Part shown: positions 24,390-32,817 of the stretch, one piece after another
Layout of the letters: each line of letters starts with the position of its first letter
Numbering within the stretch: position 1 is the first letter of the stretch
Source of the DNA: Bacteroides intestinalis
GTDB taxonomy: Bacteria; Bacteroidota; Bacteroidia; Bacteroidales; Bacteroidaceae
NCBI RefSeq assembly: GCF_003464595.1
Contig: NZ_QRZF01000006.1
Coordinates: 248,001-312,000 of the forward strand
Direction of reading: 5' to 3'
Length of the DNA: 64,000 nucleotides
Translations under genes and position numbers: made by a program
Notes under the pieces: generated by a model
Told to the model about the DNA's origin: nothing
Databases searched by the model: none
The model's input: the letters and a program-made list of their open reading frames with translations, nothing else

Positions 24390-27032
24390 TTACTGCTTAA
24401 TGATCTTTTTGGTGTAGCGTTTACTATTGTTTATATCGAAGACTGCATAATAAATTCCTGAACTGGTTCCTGTCATATTTAAGTTGTAATTCAAGATGTT
24501 ACCAGATGTCGGGATTGATTTACTTATGATTTTCTGGCCGGTAATATTATAAATGCTAATCTGTATTTGTTCAACATTTGATTGAAAGTTACCTTTAATG
24601 AAAAGTTGATCTTTTACTGGATTGGGATATACTTGTATATCTTTCGCATCGATATCTTCGTTTTCTATACCGGTTGGATTTTCTCCGTGGAGTTTTATCT
24701 GGGAGGCATCCATGCCATATACAATGATTGGAGCTCCGCTTAAAGTGACCGTTGCTTTATTATCCTTTGCGGGGATTGATTTTTGTTGTCCTATAGCATT
24801 TAGTACTATAATGCTTTCTCCTGTACATGGTAAAGTTAGTTCGGTTTGCAGGTTCCATGAACTTACCCATGGTTCCGGAGAGTTTTCTCCTTTAGGGCGG
24901 GGGAGAATGTCACCTTCCATTCTGTCCCAAAGAATGCTCATGGGACCTTTGGGGGTATCGAACATAATTCCTTTACTGAAAGGGTTGTTCTCATCAAATT
25001 TAATCCAGCCTTTAAAGCGGGCTCCGTCCAATACTTCAGAAATATTACAGTAAGCCATCAGAGAAGGTTTAAAGCTTAGGTCGCGATTGATTAATCCGAA
25101 GAAATACTCCCTGTTGTCTGCTCTTACTCCTAACTGATTGTTCCATACAGAATTGAATAGCTGATAGTAAAGCACATTTTTTATGCCTTCGGCAGCGGCA
25201 AGCGCATATGAAAGAACCACATTCTCTGCAGATTCACGGGGAGTGTCATTCCATGAATGGTTTGGGTAGTCGAGTGCATAAATTTCTGTTAGGTATAGGT
25301 CTTTATCATTTCCATGTTCTTTGATGAACTTTTTAGCAAGACGAATGGAACCATAATAATTCCAATATTGATAACCTGTGGAAGGTTTCTCAAATTCGTT
25401 CCAGGGAACGGTTACAGGATAATCTGGTGTAAAATTTCCTCTTCCCGGATGAAGAGCTATTCCATCCAGTAATTCCCAGCCTCCCAGTGTGACCAGTTTT
25501 TCCAAAAATACTTCATCGGTACCTGCTATGCCGAAAGAAATGATTTTGATCTTTTGCCATTCCGGCTTTTCAGTCTGTATTTTACGGATGGCTTTTAACC
25601 ATTTCACATATGGTTCTGCCAACAATGCTTTGCCGATGCCTTCACCGGCTCCGCCAATCTCCGGTGAACTCATATTTAGCTCATTTCCGAATTCCCATAT
25701 CTTGTTTCCATTTTTTACGATTGTCTGAAAACTTTCCCGTATCAGTTTGTCTCGTTCGGCATCGCTCCATTCTTTAGTCCAGTCAATGTTGTTATGATAC
25801 ATTGCTTCGGTATTTTCAAAGCTGCTGGTTATGCCATTACGTACCCATCTGACTCCCATTCTGTTTAATAGACGTTTTAATTCTGTAGAGTCTGGTATGG
25901 CCCAGTAGGCTGAAAGCCCCATGATATTTTCATCAGGAGTTGATGTGAAATTGTGAGGAGGTAGTAAACTCAGATTGGTTCTGGAAAAGACTTGCTCCTT
26001 GCCGTTTTCGTCTTCAATGGAAGCTTCTACAAAATAAATTTCCCGTTCCGTTTTGGGAGAAAATTCGATAGGGTAGACCTGAAGCTGTCCGGCTTCTAGA
26101 GTGAGTGATTGAGTTTCATTTACAATATAATCACCGGCATAATCCCGAACCCAATATTTGAATATAAGATTCTTTTTTTCTTGAGATGTGTTGACTAAAT
26201 GTGCCTGTACACTTAATGATTCGGAAGTATTATCCCACCAATTGTAAATTTGGTCTGTACTGAGTGTTAAGGCAAAAGGGCGACCTTTCCATTGTGCACA
26301 GATAGCTTCATCAGGCCAATCGGAAGAAGCTATCAATACGGAGAACTTAGTGGAATATGAACCGTCTTTATTGTCAATGAGTACGGTATGCCTGTACCAG
26401 TCGTCTTTCCAGCTGGAGTTGGCTGTATTTTCAGGTCCATAAGCCAGACATAGCATTTTATCTTTTATGAGAAATGGGTAAAAGTTAGAGTCGGAGACTT
26501 CTATAGGTAATCCTCCCTTCTCATCCCGTTGCCATAGACCCAACTTAGATTCCGGCAGTATTTGGGTATTAGCTTTGTTGGCAAGAATAAAGCGGAATTG
26601 TGATCCTCCCCAATTAGTGACGTATCCTGTCGGTACTCCGGATATCAGATATTGTACATCTACTCTGTCGGGCCGTGCAATGAATGTTCCGGTCAGAGTG
26701 ATGGAAGAAGGTACGGATGCCGGAAATATGTATTTGGCACGAATTGCTTGAAAACCATCTACTTCTATAACTTCATAGGTACATGTATTTTCCATTGTAA
26801 TGGCAGGTGTCCATCCAAATTTCAATTTCCCAAGTTGAATTAAATTTTCTGACTGCTTGTTCTTGATATACAAGGTTTCGGTGTTGGTACCCGACGCTTG
26901 TAGGATGTAGTCAGACATTTCAATCTTGTAGACTTGTGCATCCGTGTGAGCAAAGCATAAGCAGCTTAGGCATAATATCCAGAGTCGTTTTAACCTGAAA
27001 TTTTGTTGAAGAAGTAGTGGCTTTTTTTGCAT
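24390..27032 (-). CDS. secreted clan GH-A-like glycosidase with T9SS-type C-terminal tail
   Basis: Large secreted protein, 880 aa. A signal peptide (to about residue 32) is followed by a beta-sandwich region. A (beta/alpha)8-like domain (about 370-680) has candidate catalytic residues Glu451 in FGNELN (an Asn-Glu pair as in clan A acid/base) and Glu583 in LTEIYALD. The last 80 residues match a Por-secretion (type IX) sorting tail: IQVYPNPVKDQLFIKG, then ISIYNITGQKI, and GIYYAVFDI ending KKIIKQ. I cannot name the GH family. It follows the SusC/SusD genes on the same strand after a terminator and ends with its own terminator, so it probably joins the same locus. The type IX tail is unusual for a gut Bacteroides. 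Confidence 0.78.
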   Translation of the reverse strand: MQKKPLLLQQNFRLKRLWILCLSCLCFAHTDAQVYKIEMSDYILQASGTNTETLYIKNKQSENLIQLGKLKFGWTPAITMENTCTYEVIEVDGFQAIRAKYIFPASVPSSITLTGTFIARPDRVDVQYLISGVPTGYVTNWGGSQFRFILANKANTQILPESKLGLWQRDEKGGLPIEVSDSNFYPFLIKDKMLCLAYGPENTANSSWKDDWYRHTVLIDNKDGSYSTKFSVLIASSDWPDEAICAQWKGRPFALTLSTDQIYNWWDNTSESLSVQAHLVNTSQEKKNLIFKYWVRDYAGDYIVNETQSLTLEAGQLQVYPIEFSPKTEREIYFVEASIEDENGKEQVFSRTNLSLLPPHNFTSTPDENIMGLSAYWAIPDSTELKRLLNRMGVRWVRNGITSSFENTEAMYHNNIDWTKEWSDAERDKLIRESFQTIVKNGNKIWEFGNELNMSSPEIGGAGEGIGKALLAEPYVKWLKAIRKIQTEKPEWQKIKIISFGIAGTDEVFLEKLVTLGGWELLDGIALHPGRGNFTPDYPVTVPWNEFEKPSTGYQYWNYYGSIRLAKKFIKEHGNDKDLYLTEIYALDYPNHSWNDTPRESAENVVLSYALAAAEGIKNVLYYQLFNSVWNNQLGVRADNREYFFGLINRDLSFKPSLMAYCNISEVLDGARFKGWIKFDENNPFSKGIMFDTPKGPMSILWDRMEGDILPRPKGENSPEPWVSSWNLQTELTLPCTGESIIVLNAIGQQKSIPAKDNKATVTLSGAPIIVYGMDASQIKLHGENPTGIENEDIDAKDIQVYPNPVKDQLFIKGNFQSNVEQIQISIYNITGQKIISKSIPTSGNILNYNLNMTGTSSGIYYAVFDINNSKRYTKKIIKQ

Positions 27033-27206
27033 AAATCTTATTTTTAATGGTTATACAATAGTGGCCAAAGATTGGCTGGCAAGACAAAACTAAGGATTTG
27101 AAACTGGAGGGTAAAAGAAAGAGGATGAAATCATCGGAAACGATTTCAGAAGAATTTGTAGAGAAATATTGGTCCCATGACTGAATCCTGAAAACTGTCA
27201 GAATAA

Positions 27207-27247
27207 TAAAAATGGCCTGTAGTCTCTTTCAAGAAACTACAGGCCAT
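27207..27247 (-). terminator. rho-independent terminator after susD
   Basis: A 12-bp perfect stem (27212-27223 with 27236-27247) is followed on the minus strand by TTTTTATTATTC. It separates the SusC/SusD unit from the glycosidase gene. Confidence 0.88.
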
Positions 27248-27284
27248 AATATACAATCTGTATATTTAATAGAGAACCTATTGA

Positions 27285-29357
27285 TTAATATCCGTAATTC
27301 TGTGGATTTGGATCTGCCGGTTCCAGTCGGTCTATATGTTTTTGTGGAATCGGACGGAAACGATGGAAGGGTTGGATGTTTTCTGCAGCAAGTGCACTGC
27401 GTTCTTTTATTCTTGCTACAAAGAAATCGGCTCCGTTACGTACTAATTGTTCGAAACGGTGTAATTCGCCTTCCATTTCGCGACCATATTCATCCAGGAA
27501 GAATATAAGCTTCTGATCATCGTTCATTGTGCTCAGGAAATCCGCTGTTACTTTCATCTCTTCTACTGTGGATTTTTTTATATTAGCTATGTTACCACCA
27601 TCATATTTGTAGAAGTTTGGAGTTTTCTCTTCACCTTCCTTCCATGCAGCACGCTCACGTACTATATTCAGTGCAGCAGCAGAATTGGTATAGTCTCCTT
27701 TTAAGGCAAAAGCTTCGGCCAACATGATATATGTTTCCGCCAAACGATAACAGAAATAGTCCCGGTAACCAGATTGATCGTTGGCAGATGTACGCCGGCT
27801 ATCCAGATATTTAATCAGACTGGGATAAGTATTACGAATACCATCACGGTCGCTTCTTTCATTCAGACCTGGGCGATTGATTGATTGCATTGGAATATAC
27901 CAGTATGGTTCTATGGCGCGGGCAAAAGCCAATTTTTCTGACTTGGTTCCTTTAGAAAAACGTTTGTCGACATCTTCCATTGAAAAGACGATAGCTGTGT
28001 CACCGATAGCATAGCGCTGATTACCGACCGTTTCTCCGATACTGGCAGGGTCGAAATGGCCTGTTGCATTAGAAAATGTTGTCCAAGTAACATTAGGTGC
28101 CTGATTACAATAGTATACCCAGATGTGTGATTTATAAAGTCTTGAGTCTATCAGTTTACCATGCTTATTGCTTGAATAATACTGTGGTCCATATAATCCG
28201 TTGTCTTCATACAGGAAAGGAGTTGGAGATGCTCTTCTCCAGGGTCTACCTGTAATCAAATCACGTCCGATACCGTTACTTGTACCCCATTTAACACTTT
28301 CAGTGCCGTTTCCGTTTGCAGTGGTCATAGGCATACCTTCTGCTTGGGTGGTAAACATCATATGAAGCCAGTTACCTCCTGTATTTACATCTGTTGCCAG
28401 TTGATTGTTATAAAAGTGATCTGTGGAGAATTGGATATTGAACAATATCTCAGAGCCAGCATAATCATCGGGAGTCGGACCTCCGGTTTTGGGATTGTAT
28501 CTCCAGAGGTCGGAATAATCAGAGGCTAATTCATGTAAACTGCCGCTTCCGGATTCGCTACCAAAATGACATACGGCACTTGCGTATTTAATTGCTTTAT
28601 CCAGATCTGTACTTTCTGCACCACGGTCTTCGTTCATATGGCTATCCGATTGACTGCCTGCCCACTTCTGGCTATAACGGAACATGTATGCTTTGGCTAA
28701 TAAATGTCCGGCAGCTCCTTTGCTGACACGTCCGTAATCACCTGTCACTTTACCTTCAGCATCTGCCCACGGTAACAGGTTATAGGCATCTGTAGCATCT
28801 TGGATGATTTGTGCCCAAATCTCTTTCTGCGGAGCACGTGTAAAATTGAAGGTCGGTTTATCTATAGGTTGCAAAAGTAACGGACAGTCGCCATAGTGTA
28901 TTACCAGTACGGAGTAATAATAAGCACGCAGAAATTTCAGTTCACCTTCGCGTATGCTTTTTATATCTTCTTTCATATCTTTGTTTGAAGCGATGTACTG
29001 TAATCCCAGATTGGCACGTGCCACACCGTTATAACAATCCGTCCAAAAAGAGGAGAAAGTTTCATTAGAAGGGTTCATTGTAGATGTGTAGAGAGCAAAA
29101 TCAGTACCGCCATCACCACCAATGGTATACATATCCGTACCAATCTCCTGGAAGATGATACCCGAAGGCGTATTGGAGGTGGAAAACATGCCGCGTCCAT
29201 TTTGGTAACATGATGCTACAAGAGTTTCTATGCCATCGGCTGTTTCATAGTAACTATAGTCTGTATTATAGCCTTTTTCGTCTAAGAAGTCAGAGCAGGC
29301 AGCTAAGCAGAAACCTAATGCTCCAATAATAAATGTATGTTTGATATGAGTTTTCAT
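27285..29357 (-). CDS. SusD/RagB-family glycan-binding lipoprotein
   Basis: Surface lipoprotein that captures glycan and caps the SusC channel, 690 aa. The lipobox is FCLAACSDFLDEKG, the usual CSDFLD start of mature SusD proteins. The fold is shown by YNGVARANLGLQYI, FLRAYYYSVLVIHYGDCPLL, GRVSKGAAGHLLAKAYMFR and the C-terminal YCYRLAETYIMLAEAF and PIPQKHIDRLEPADPNPQNYGY. It follows susC by 19 bp. At 690 aa it is rather long for the family. The ligand is not readable from the sequence; the neighbouring GH115 suggests a glucuronic-acid-bearing glycan. Confidence 0.95.
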   Translation of the reverse strand: MKTHIKHTFIIGALGFCLAACSDFLDEKGYNTDYSYYETADGIETLVASCYQNGRGMFSTSNTPSGIIFQEIGTDMYTIGGDGGTDFALYTSTMNPSNETFSSFWTDCYNGVARANLGLQYIASNKDMKEDIKSIREGELKFLRAYYYSVLVIHYGDCPLLLQPIDKPTFNFTRAPQKEIWAQIIQDATDAYNLLPWADAEGKVTGDYGRVSKGAAGHLLAKAYMFRYSQKWAGSQSDSHMNEDRGAESTDLDKAIKYASAVCHFGSESGSGSLHELASDYSDLWRYNPKTGGPTPDDYAGSEILFNIQFSTDHFYNNQLATDVNTGGNWLHMMFTTQAEGMPMTTANGNGTESVKWGTSNGIGRDLITGRPWRRASPTPFLYEDNGLYGPQYYSSNKHGKLIDSRLYKSHIWVYYCNQAPNVTWTTFSNATGHFDPASIGETVGNQRYAIGDTAIVFSMEDVDKRFSKGTKSEKLAFARAIEPYWYIPMQSINRPGLNERSDRDGIRNTYPSLIKYLDSRRTSANDQSGYRDYFCYRLAETYIMLAEAFALKGDYTNSAAALNIVRERAAWKEGEEKTPNFYKYDGGNIANIKKSTVEEMKVTADFLSTMNDDQKLIFFLDEYGREMEGELHRFEQLVRNGADFFVARIKERSALAAENIQPFHRFRPIPQKHIDRLEPADPNPQNYGY

Positions 29358-29376
29358 ATTTATGAATTTTAATGGA

Positions 29377-32300
29377 TTAGAAGGTCAAATTTATACCGAA
29401 GATATAATTCTTCATCGTAATTGGATCACTGTATTCTTCTTGCTTGCGATCCCATGTTCGTCCAGCTTTGACGGAGCCTTCTGGATCATTGTTAGGATAG
29501 CTTGTAAAGGTAAACGGGTTTTGTATTTGCACATAAAAGCGTGCTCTTTCCAGTCCTAAATATTTAATGATACTTTTGGGAAGGCTGTATCCCAAAGTGA
29601 TGTCTGAAACGCGAACAAAGTCTCCTTTGTTGTACCAGTAGGCTTGTCTGTTAGCTTGATCGGCATCTCCTTTGGTTGGTTTTCTAAACTGGGTTTGAGT
29701 ATTTTCTGGTGTCCAGTAATTAGCATAGCGAGTATTCATACGGCCGTCATGTCCTACGCCCGGATCACAGTAAATGGTATGCCCGAACATGCCATACATG
29801 AAGATGTAAAGATCGAAATCTTTGTATCGGAATGTATTTCCCATACCTGCTGTCCATTTAGGCATCTTTTGTCCTCGAATAGTGCGATCCTTAGAGTCTA
29901 TTTTATAATTACCATCTAAATCTACGAAACGCAGGTCGCCCGGTTTATAAGAATGTCCATTAGCATTGAATTTTGCCATTTCTTCCATATCTTCTTTGGA
30001 GTATCCCCACACATATTTGGTATTTACATAGTCATAATAGGTATCTACCGGATGACCGACAAACCACATGTTAGCAATATCTTCCTGTAATCCGCTGGCC
30101 AGTTTTACAATTTTCTCTTTATTCGTAGCAAACTGTAGTGAGGTGGTCCAATTGAAATTCTTATTTTGGAAATTTACTGTTTCCAGTGTAAACTCGAAAC
30201 CTGTGTTTTCTGTTTCGCCTACATTTTCCGTGATACTTCCAAAGCCTGATACTTCAGGAAGAGCACGTGGCATCAGTAAGTCATAAGTGTTCTGTTTGTA
30301 CCACTCAACACTACCGGAGATGCGTCCATTGAACAGGCCGAAATCCAAGCCGATATTGTACTGTCCGGTAGTTTCCCAAGTCAATGTTTTGTTTGAAAGT
30401 GAACTTGGTGCATAACCTATGACTCCCGTATTTCCCCAAGTGTAACGGCTACTGGTGATTTTACCAATCGTTTCGTATGGGCTGACGGCAGAGTTACCAG
30501 TCTTACCATAACCGAAACGCAATTTCAGATTACTGATACTACTAAGATTATCCTTAATGAATGCTTCGTCAGAAATGCGCCATGCTAATGCTACGGATGG
30601 GAAAGCGACCCATTTGTGGCCTTCTGCCAAACGTGAAGAGCCATCATAGCGTAGAGAAGCTGTCAGCATGTAACGGTTATCTTTAAAACCATAGATGGCA
30701 CGTCCCATCCATGACATCATGGTCCATTGAGTAAAACCACTGGTGACACCTTGTGTTGTGGCACTTCCCAGATTATAGTAGAGTTGAGATTCAAGAGGAA
30801 TACCTACACCGCTGGCAGTGAGAGGTTCTTGTGTGAATTTTTGTGTGGACTGTACTGCTGTCAAATTTAAACTGTGCTGACCAAATGTTTTTGAGTATGC
30901 AAGGATATGTTCCAATGTCCAACCCCTGTCAAAAGTTGCTTTTTGTTCAGCTTTGGCATTACCAAACCCTTGTGAAGTTGATGCTTTGGCATAAAACATC
31001 TGTTCTTGTCCACTATAATAGTCGGTACCAAAGTTTACTCGGTAAGACAAACCATTATCTAATTTTATCATGGCATAGATAGTGGCGTCGATGCGATTTC
31101 TTTTGGTACGACCTTCTGTTCCGCTAAAATCATAAAAGGGATTCCATAACATACCTTCGCCCGTGGGGTGGGGGACAAGACCCAATGCAGGGTCCCCATC
31201 TTGGGTTACATCTCCTCCTACACCATAATCACCGCTACCACCAGGAGAATAGTACGGAGTGCCTAATGGATTCCAGTTACCACCCACTCCGGTACCATTA
31301 AAGTATTCCCAGTATGCAAAATTGCTGGTGGCTCCCATACTGATATATTTACCTAAATTTTGATCCAAATTCATGCGTAGGGTATAACGTTTCCGATAGG
31401 AGCGGGGAGTGATACCATTATTGTCCATGAAAGAACCGGAAATAAAGACTTTGGTATCCTTACTTCCACCTCGTATGCTGATATTATGATTCTGTGAAAT
31501 AGCTTCATCACGCATACCAGCACCCTGCCAATCAAAGGTGCGTAACATAGAAGGATTATATGAACCACCTTCCCAAGCACGCTTGACAGATTCCAAAACG
31601 TAGCCCGAAATATCACGAGAACCTACATATTCTAACTTTTGGTCATATTCCCAACTGGGGGTCATAGAAGGATAGGTACAACTAGGGTCTATACTGTAAC
31701 CGCCCTCACCATCATAAATGTAATTACGGTCAGCTTCACGTAAATATTCCAGGTATTCTGCTCCATTTCGCACACGACGATATTCATCTACTTTACTGAT
31801 GGTTAGATAGCCATTGTATTCTACATTGACTTTGCCTGTTTCACCCTTTTTAGTCGTTACTAATATGACACCATTTGCACCACGGGCACCGTAGATAGCG
31901 GTTGCCGAAGCATCCTTCAAAACTTCAATGGATGCGACGTCTGAGGGATTTAAGATATCTGAGCCCCCATTGACGGGTACACCATCGATGACGAATAGCG
32001 GTTCGTTGCTGGCCGAGATAGAGCGGTTACCACGGACACGAATCATTGGAGTATCGTTAAGACCTCCTCCTGCTACCATGACACCGGCTGCTTTACCACG
32101 CAAAGCTTCCTGAATATTAGTAGGTGCTGTTGCCATCAAATTTTCAGCTTTTACTTGGGTAATGGCACCGGTCAGGTCACGTTTCTTTGCGGTACCGTAA
32201 CCTACTACTACTACTTCGTCTAAAGTCTCAGTATCTTCTTTTAAGGTAATGTTCAAGGTCTTTTGTCCGGCAATGTCCAGGGTTTGTGACTGATAACCGA

Positions 32301-32538
32301 TGAAAGATACCCGAAGTTGCCCCTTGGAGGAAACGTTCAGTGAGAAGTTACCATCAATGTCCGTAATGGTACCATTGCTGGTGCCCACTTCTGTTACATT
32401 TGCGCCAATAACGGCTTCACCGAAAGTATCTTTCACTGTACCTTTAACGGTATTACTTTGTGCAATAGCCCATATTGGTATGAAGCTAAGCAGGAGTAAT
32501 AGTGTCGATAACTTAAAATAATAAGTAGTGCTTTTCAT
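29377..32538 (-). CDS. SusC-family TonB-dependent outer membrane receptor
   Basis: Outer-membrane active transporter for oligosaccharides, 1053 aa. A signal peptide ends at AIAQS. A carboxypeptidase-D-like N-terminal domain follows (VKGTVKDTFGEAVIGANV...VSFIGYQSQ), then the TonB box region TLDEVVVVGYGTAKKRD and a plug domain with RGKAAGVMVAG and DASATAIYGARGANGVILVTTKKG. A long barrel ends in Phe (IFGINLTF). It is paired with SusD just downstream and reads away from the GH115 gene. A -7 box TACCTTTG is at 32590-32597 on the minus strand. Substrate is inferred to match the GH115 neighbour. Confidence 0.97.
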   Translation of the reverse strand: MKSTTYYFKLSTLLLLLSFIPIWAIAQSNTVKGTVKDTFGEAVIGANVTEVGTSNGTITDIDGNFSLNVSSKGQLRVSFIGYQSQTLDIAGQKTLNITLKEDTETLDEVVVVGYGTAKKRDLTGAITQVKAENLMATAPTNIQEALRGKAAGVMVAGGGLNDTPMIRVRGNRSISASNEPLFVIDGVPVNGGSDILNPSDVASIEVLKDASATAIYGARGANGVILVTTKKGETGKVNVEYNGYLTISKVDEYRRVRNGAEYLEYLREADRNYIYDGEGGYSIDPSCTYPSMTPSWEYDQKLEYVGSRDISGYVLESVKRAWEGGSYNPSMLRTFDWQGAGMRDEAISQNHNISIRGGSKDTKVFISGSFMDNNGITPRSYRKRYTLRMNLDQNLGKYISMGATSNFAYWEYFNGTGVGGNWNPLGTPYYSPGGSGDYGVGGDVTQDGDPALGLVPHPTGEGMLWNPFYDFSGTEGRTKRNRIDATIYAMIKLDNGLSYRVNFGTDYYSGQEQMFYAKASTSQGFGNAKAEQKATFDRGWTLEHILAYSKTFGQHSLNLTAVQSTQKFTQEPLTASGVGIPLESQLYYNLGSATTQGVTSGFTQWTMMSWMGRAIYGFKDNRYMLTASLRYDGSSRLAEGHKWVAFPSVALAWRISDEAFIKDNLSSISNLKLRFGYGKTGNSAVSPYETIGKITSSRYTWGNTGVIGYAPSSLSNKTLTWETTGQYNIGLDFGLFNGRISGSVEWYKQNTYDLLMPRALPEVSGFGSITENVGETENTGFEFTLETVNFQNKNFNWTTSLQFATNKEKIVKLASGLQEDIANMWFVGHPVDTYYDYVNTKYVWGYSKEDMEEMAKFNANGHSYKPGDLRFVDLDGNYKIDSKDRTIRGQKMPKWTAGMGNTFRYKDFDLYIFMYGMFGHTIYCDPGVGHDGRMNTRYANYWTPENTQTQFRKPTKGDADQANRQAYWYNKGDFVRVSDITLGYSLPKSIIKYLGLERARFYVQIQNPFTFTSYPNNDPEGSVKAGRTWDRKQEEYSDPITMKNYIFGINLTF

Positions 32539-32589
32539 TATTACTATTAATTAATGGGTTAATAAAAAATGTTTTTTGTTTTCTGGGAA

Positions 32590-32597
32590 CAAAGGTA
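32590..32597 (-). promoter_or_regulatory. -7 box for susC
   Basis: TACCTTTG on the minus strand fits TAnnTTTG and lies 51 bp before the susC start. No clear -33 box was found at the usual spacing, which is common for activator-dependent promoters. Confidence 0.5.
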
Positions 32598-32670
32598 TGT
32601 AATGTGTCAAAAGCAGGTGTCATATTACTATTGCAGAAAGATTAAGTGATGTTGCGTTTATCATTGAAGG

Positions 32671-32746
32671 TGTAACATAAAACTTATTTGATGTAACACA
32701 CGGTTGTGTTTGCGAAGTCGTAATATCACTGAATGTATCTGTAACG
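32671..32746 (+). promoter_or_regulatory. TGTAAC repeat sites between susC and GH115 genes
   Basis: TGTAACA occurs at 32671-32677 and 32692-32698 (21 bp apart, same face) and TGTAACG at 32740-32746, just upstream of the GH115 -33 box. Similar TGTAAC/GTTACA elements lie before the hybrid regulator gene (39644-39671). These are candidate binding sites for the hybrid two-component regulator. Confidence 0.45.
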
Positions 32747-32752
32747 CTCTTC

Positions 32753-32784
32753 TTTGTCGGGTGTAGGATAGGCTTTTATCTTTG
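32753..32784 (+). promoter_or_regulatory. promoter of the GH115 gene
   Basis: TTTG (32753-32756) and TATCTTTG (32777-32784) are 20 bp apart, an exact Bacteroides promoter. The start codon follows 33 bp later. Confidence 0.8.
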
Positions 32785-32817
32785 TCTCATAGACTAACAA
32801 ATTAAATTTGCTATATT

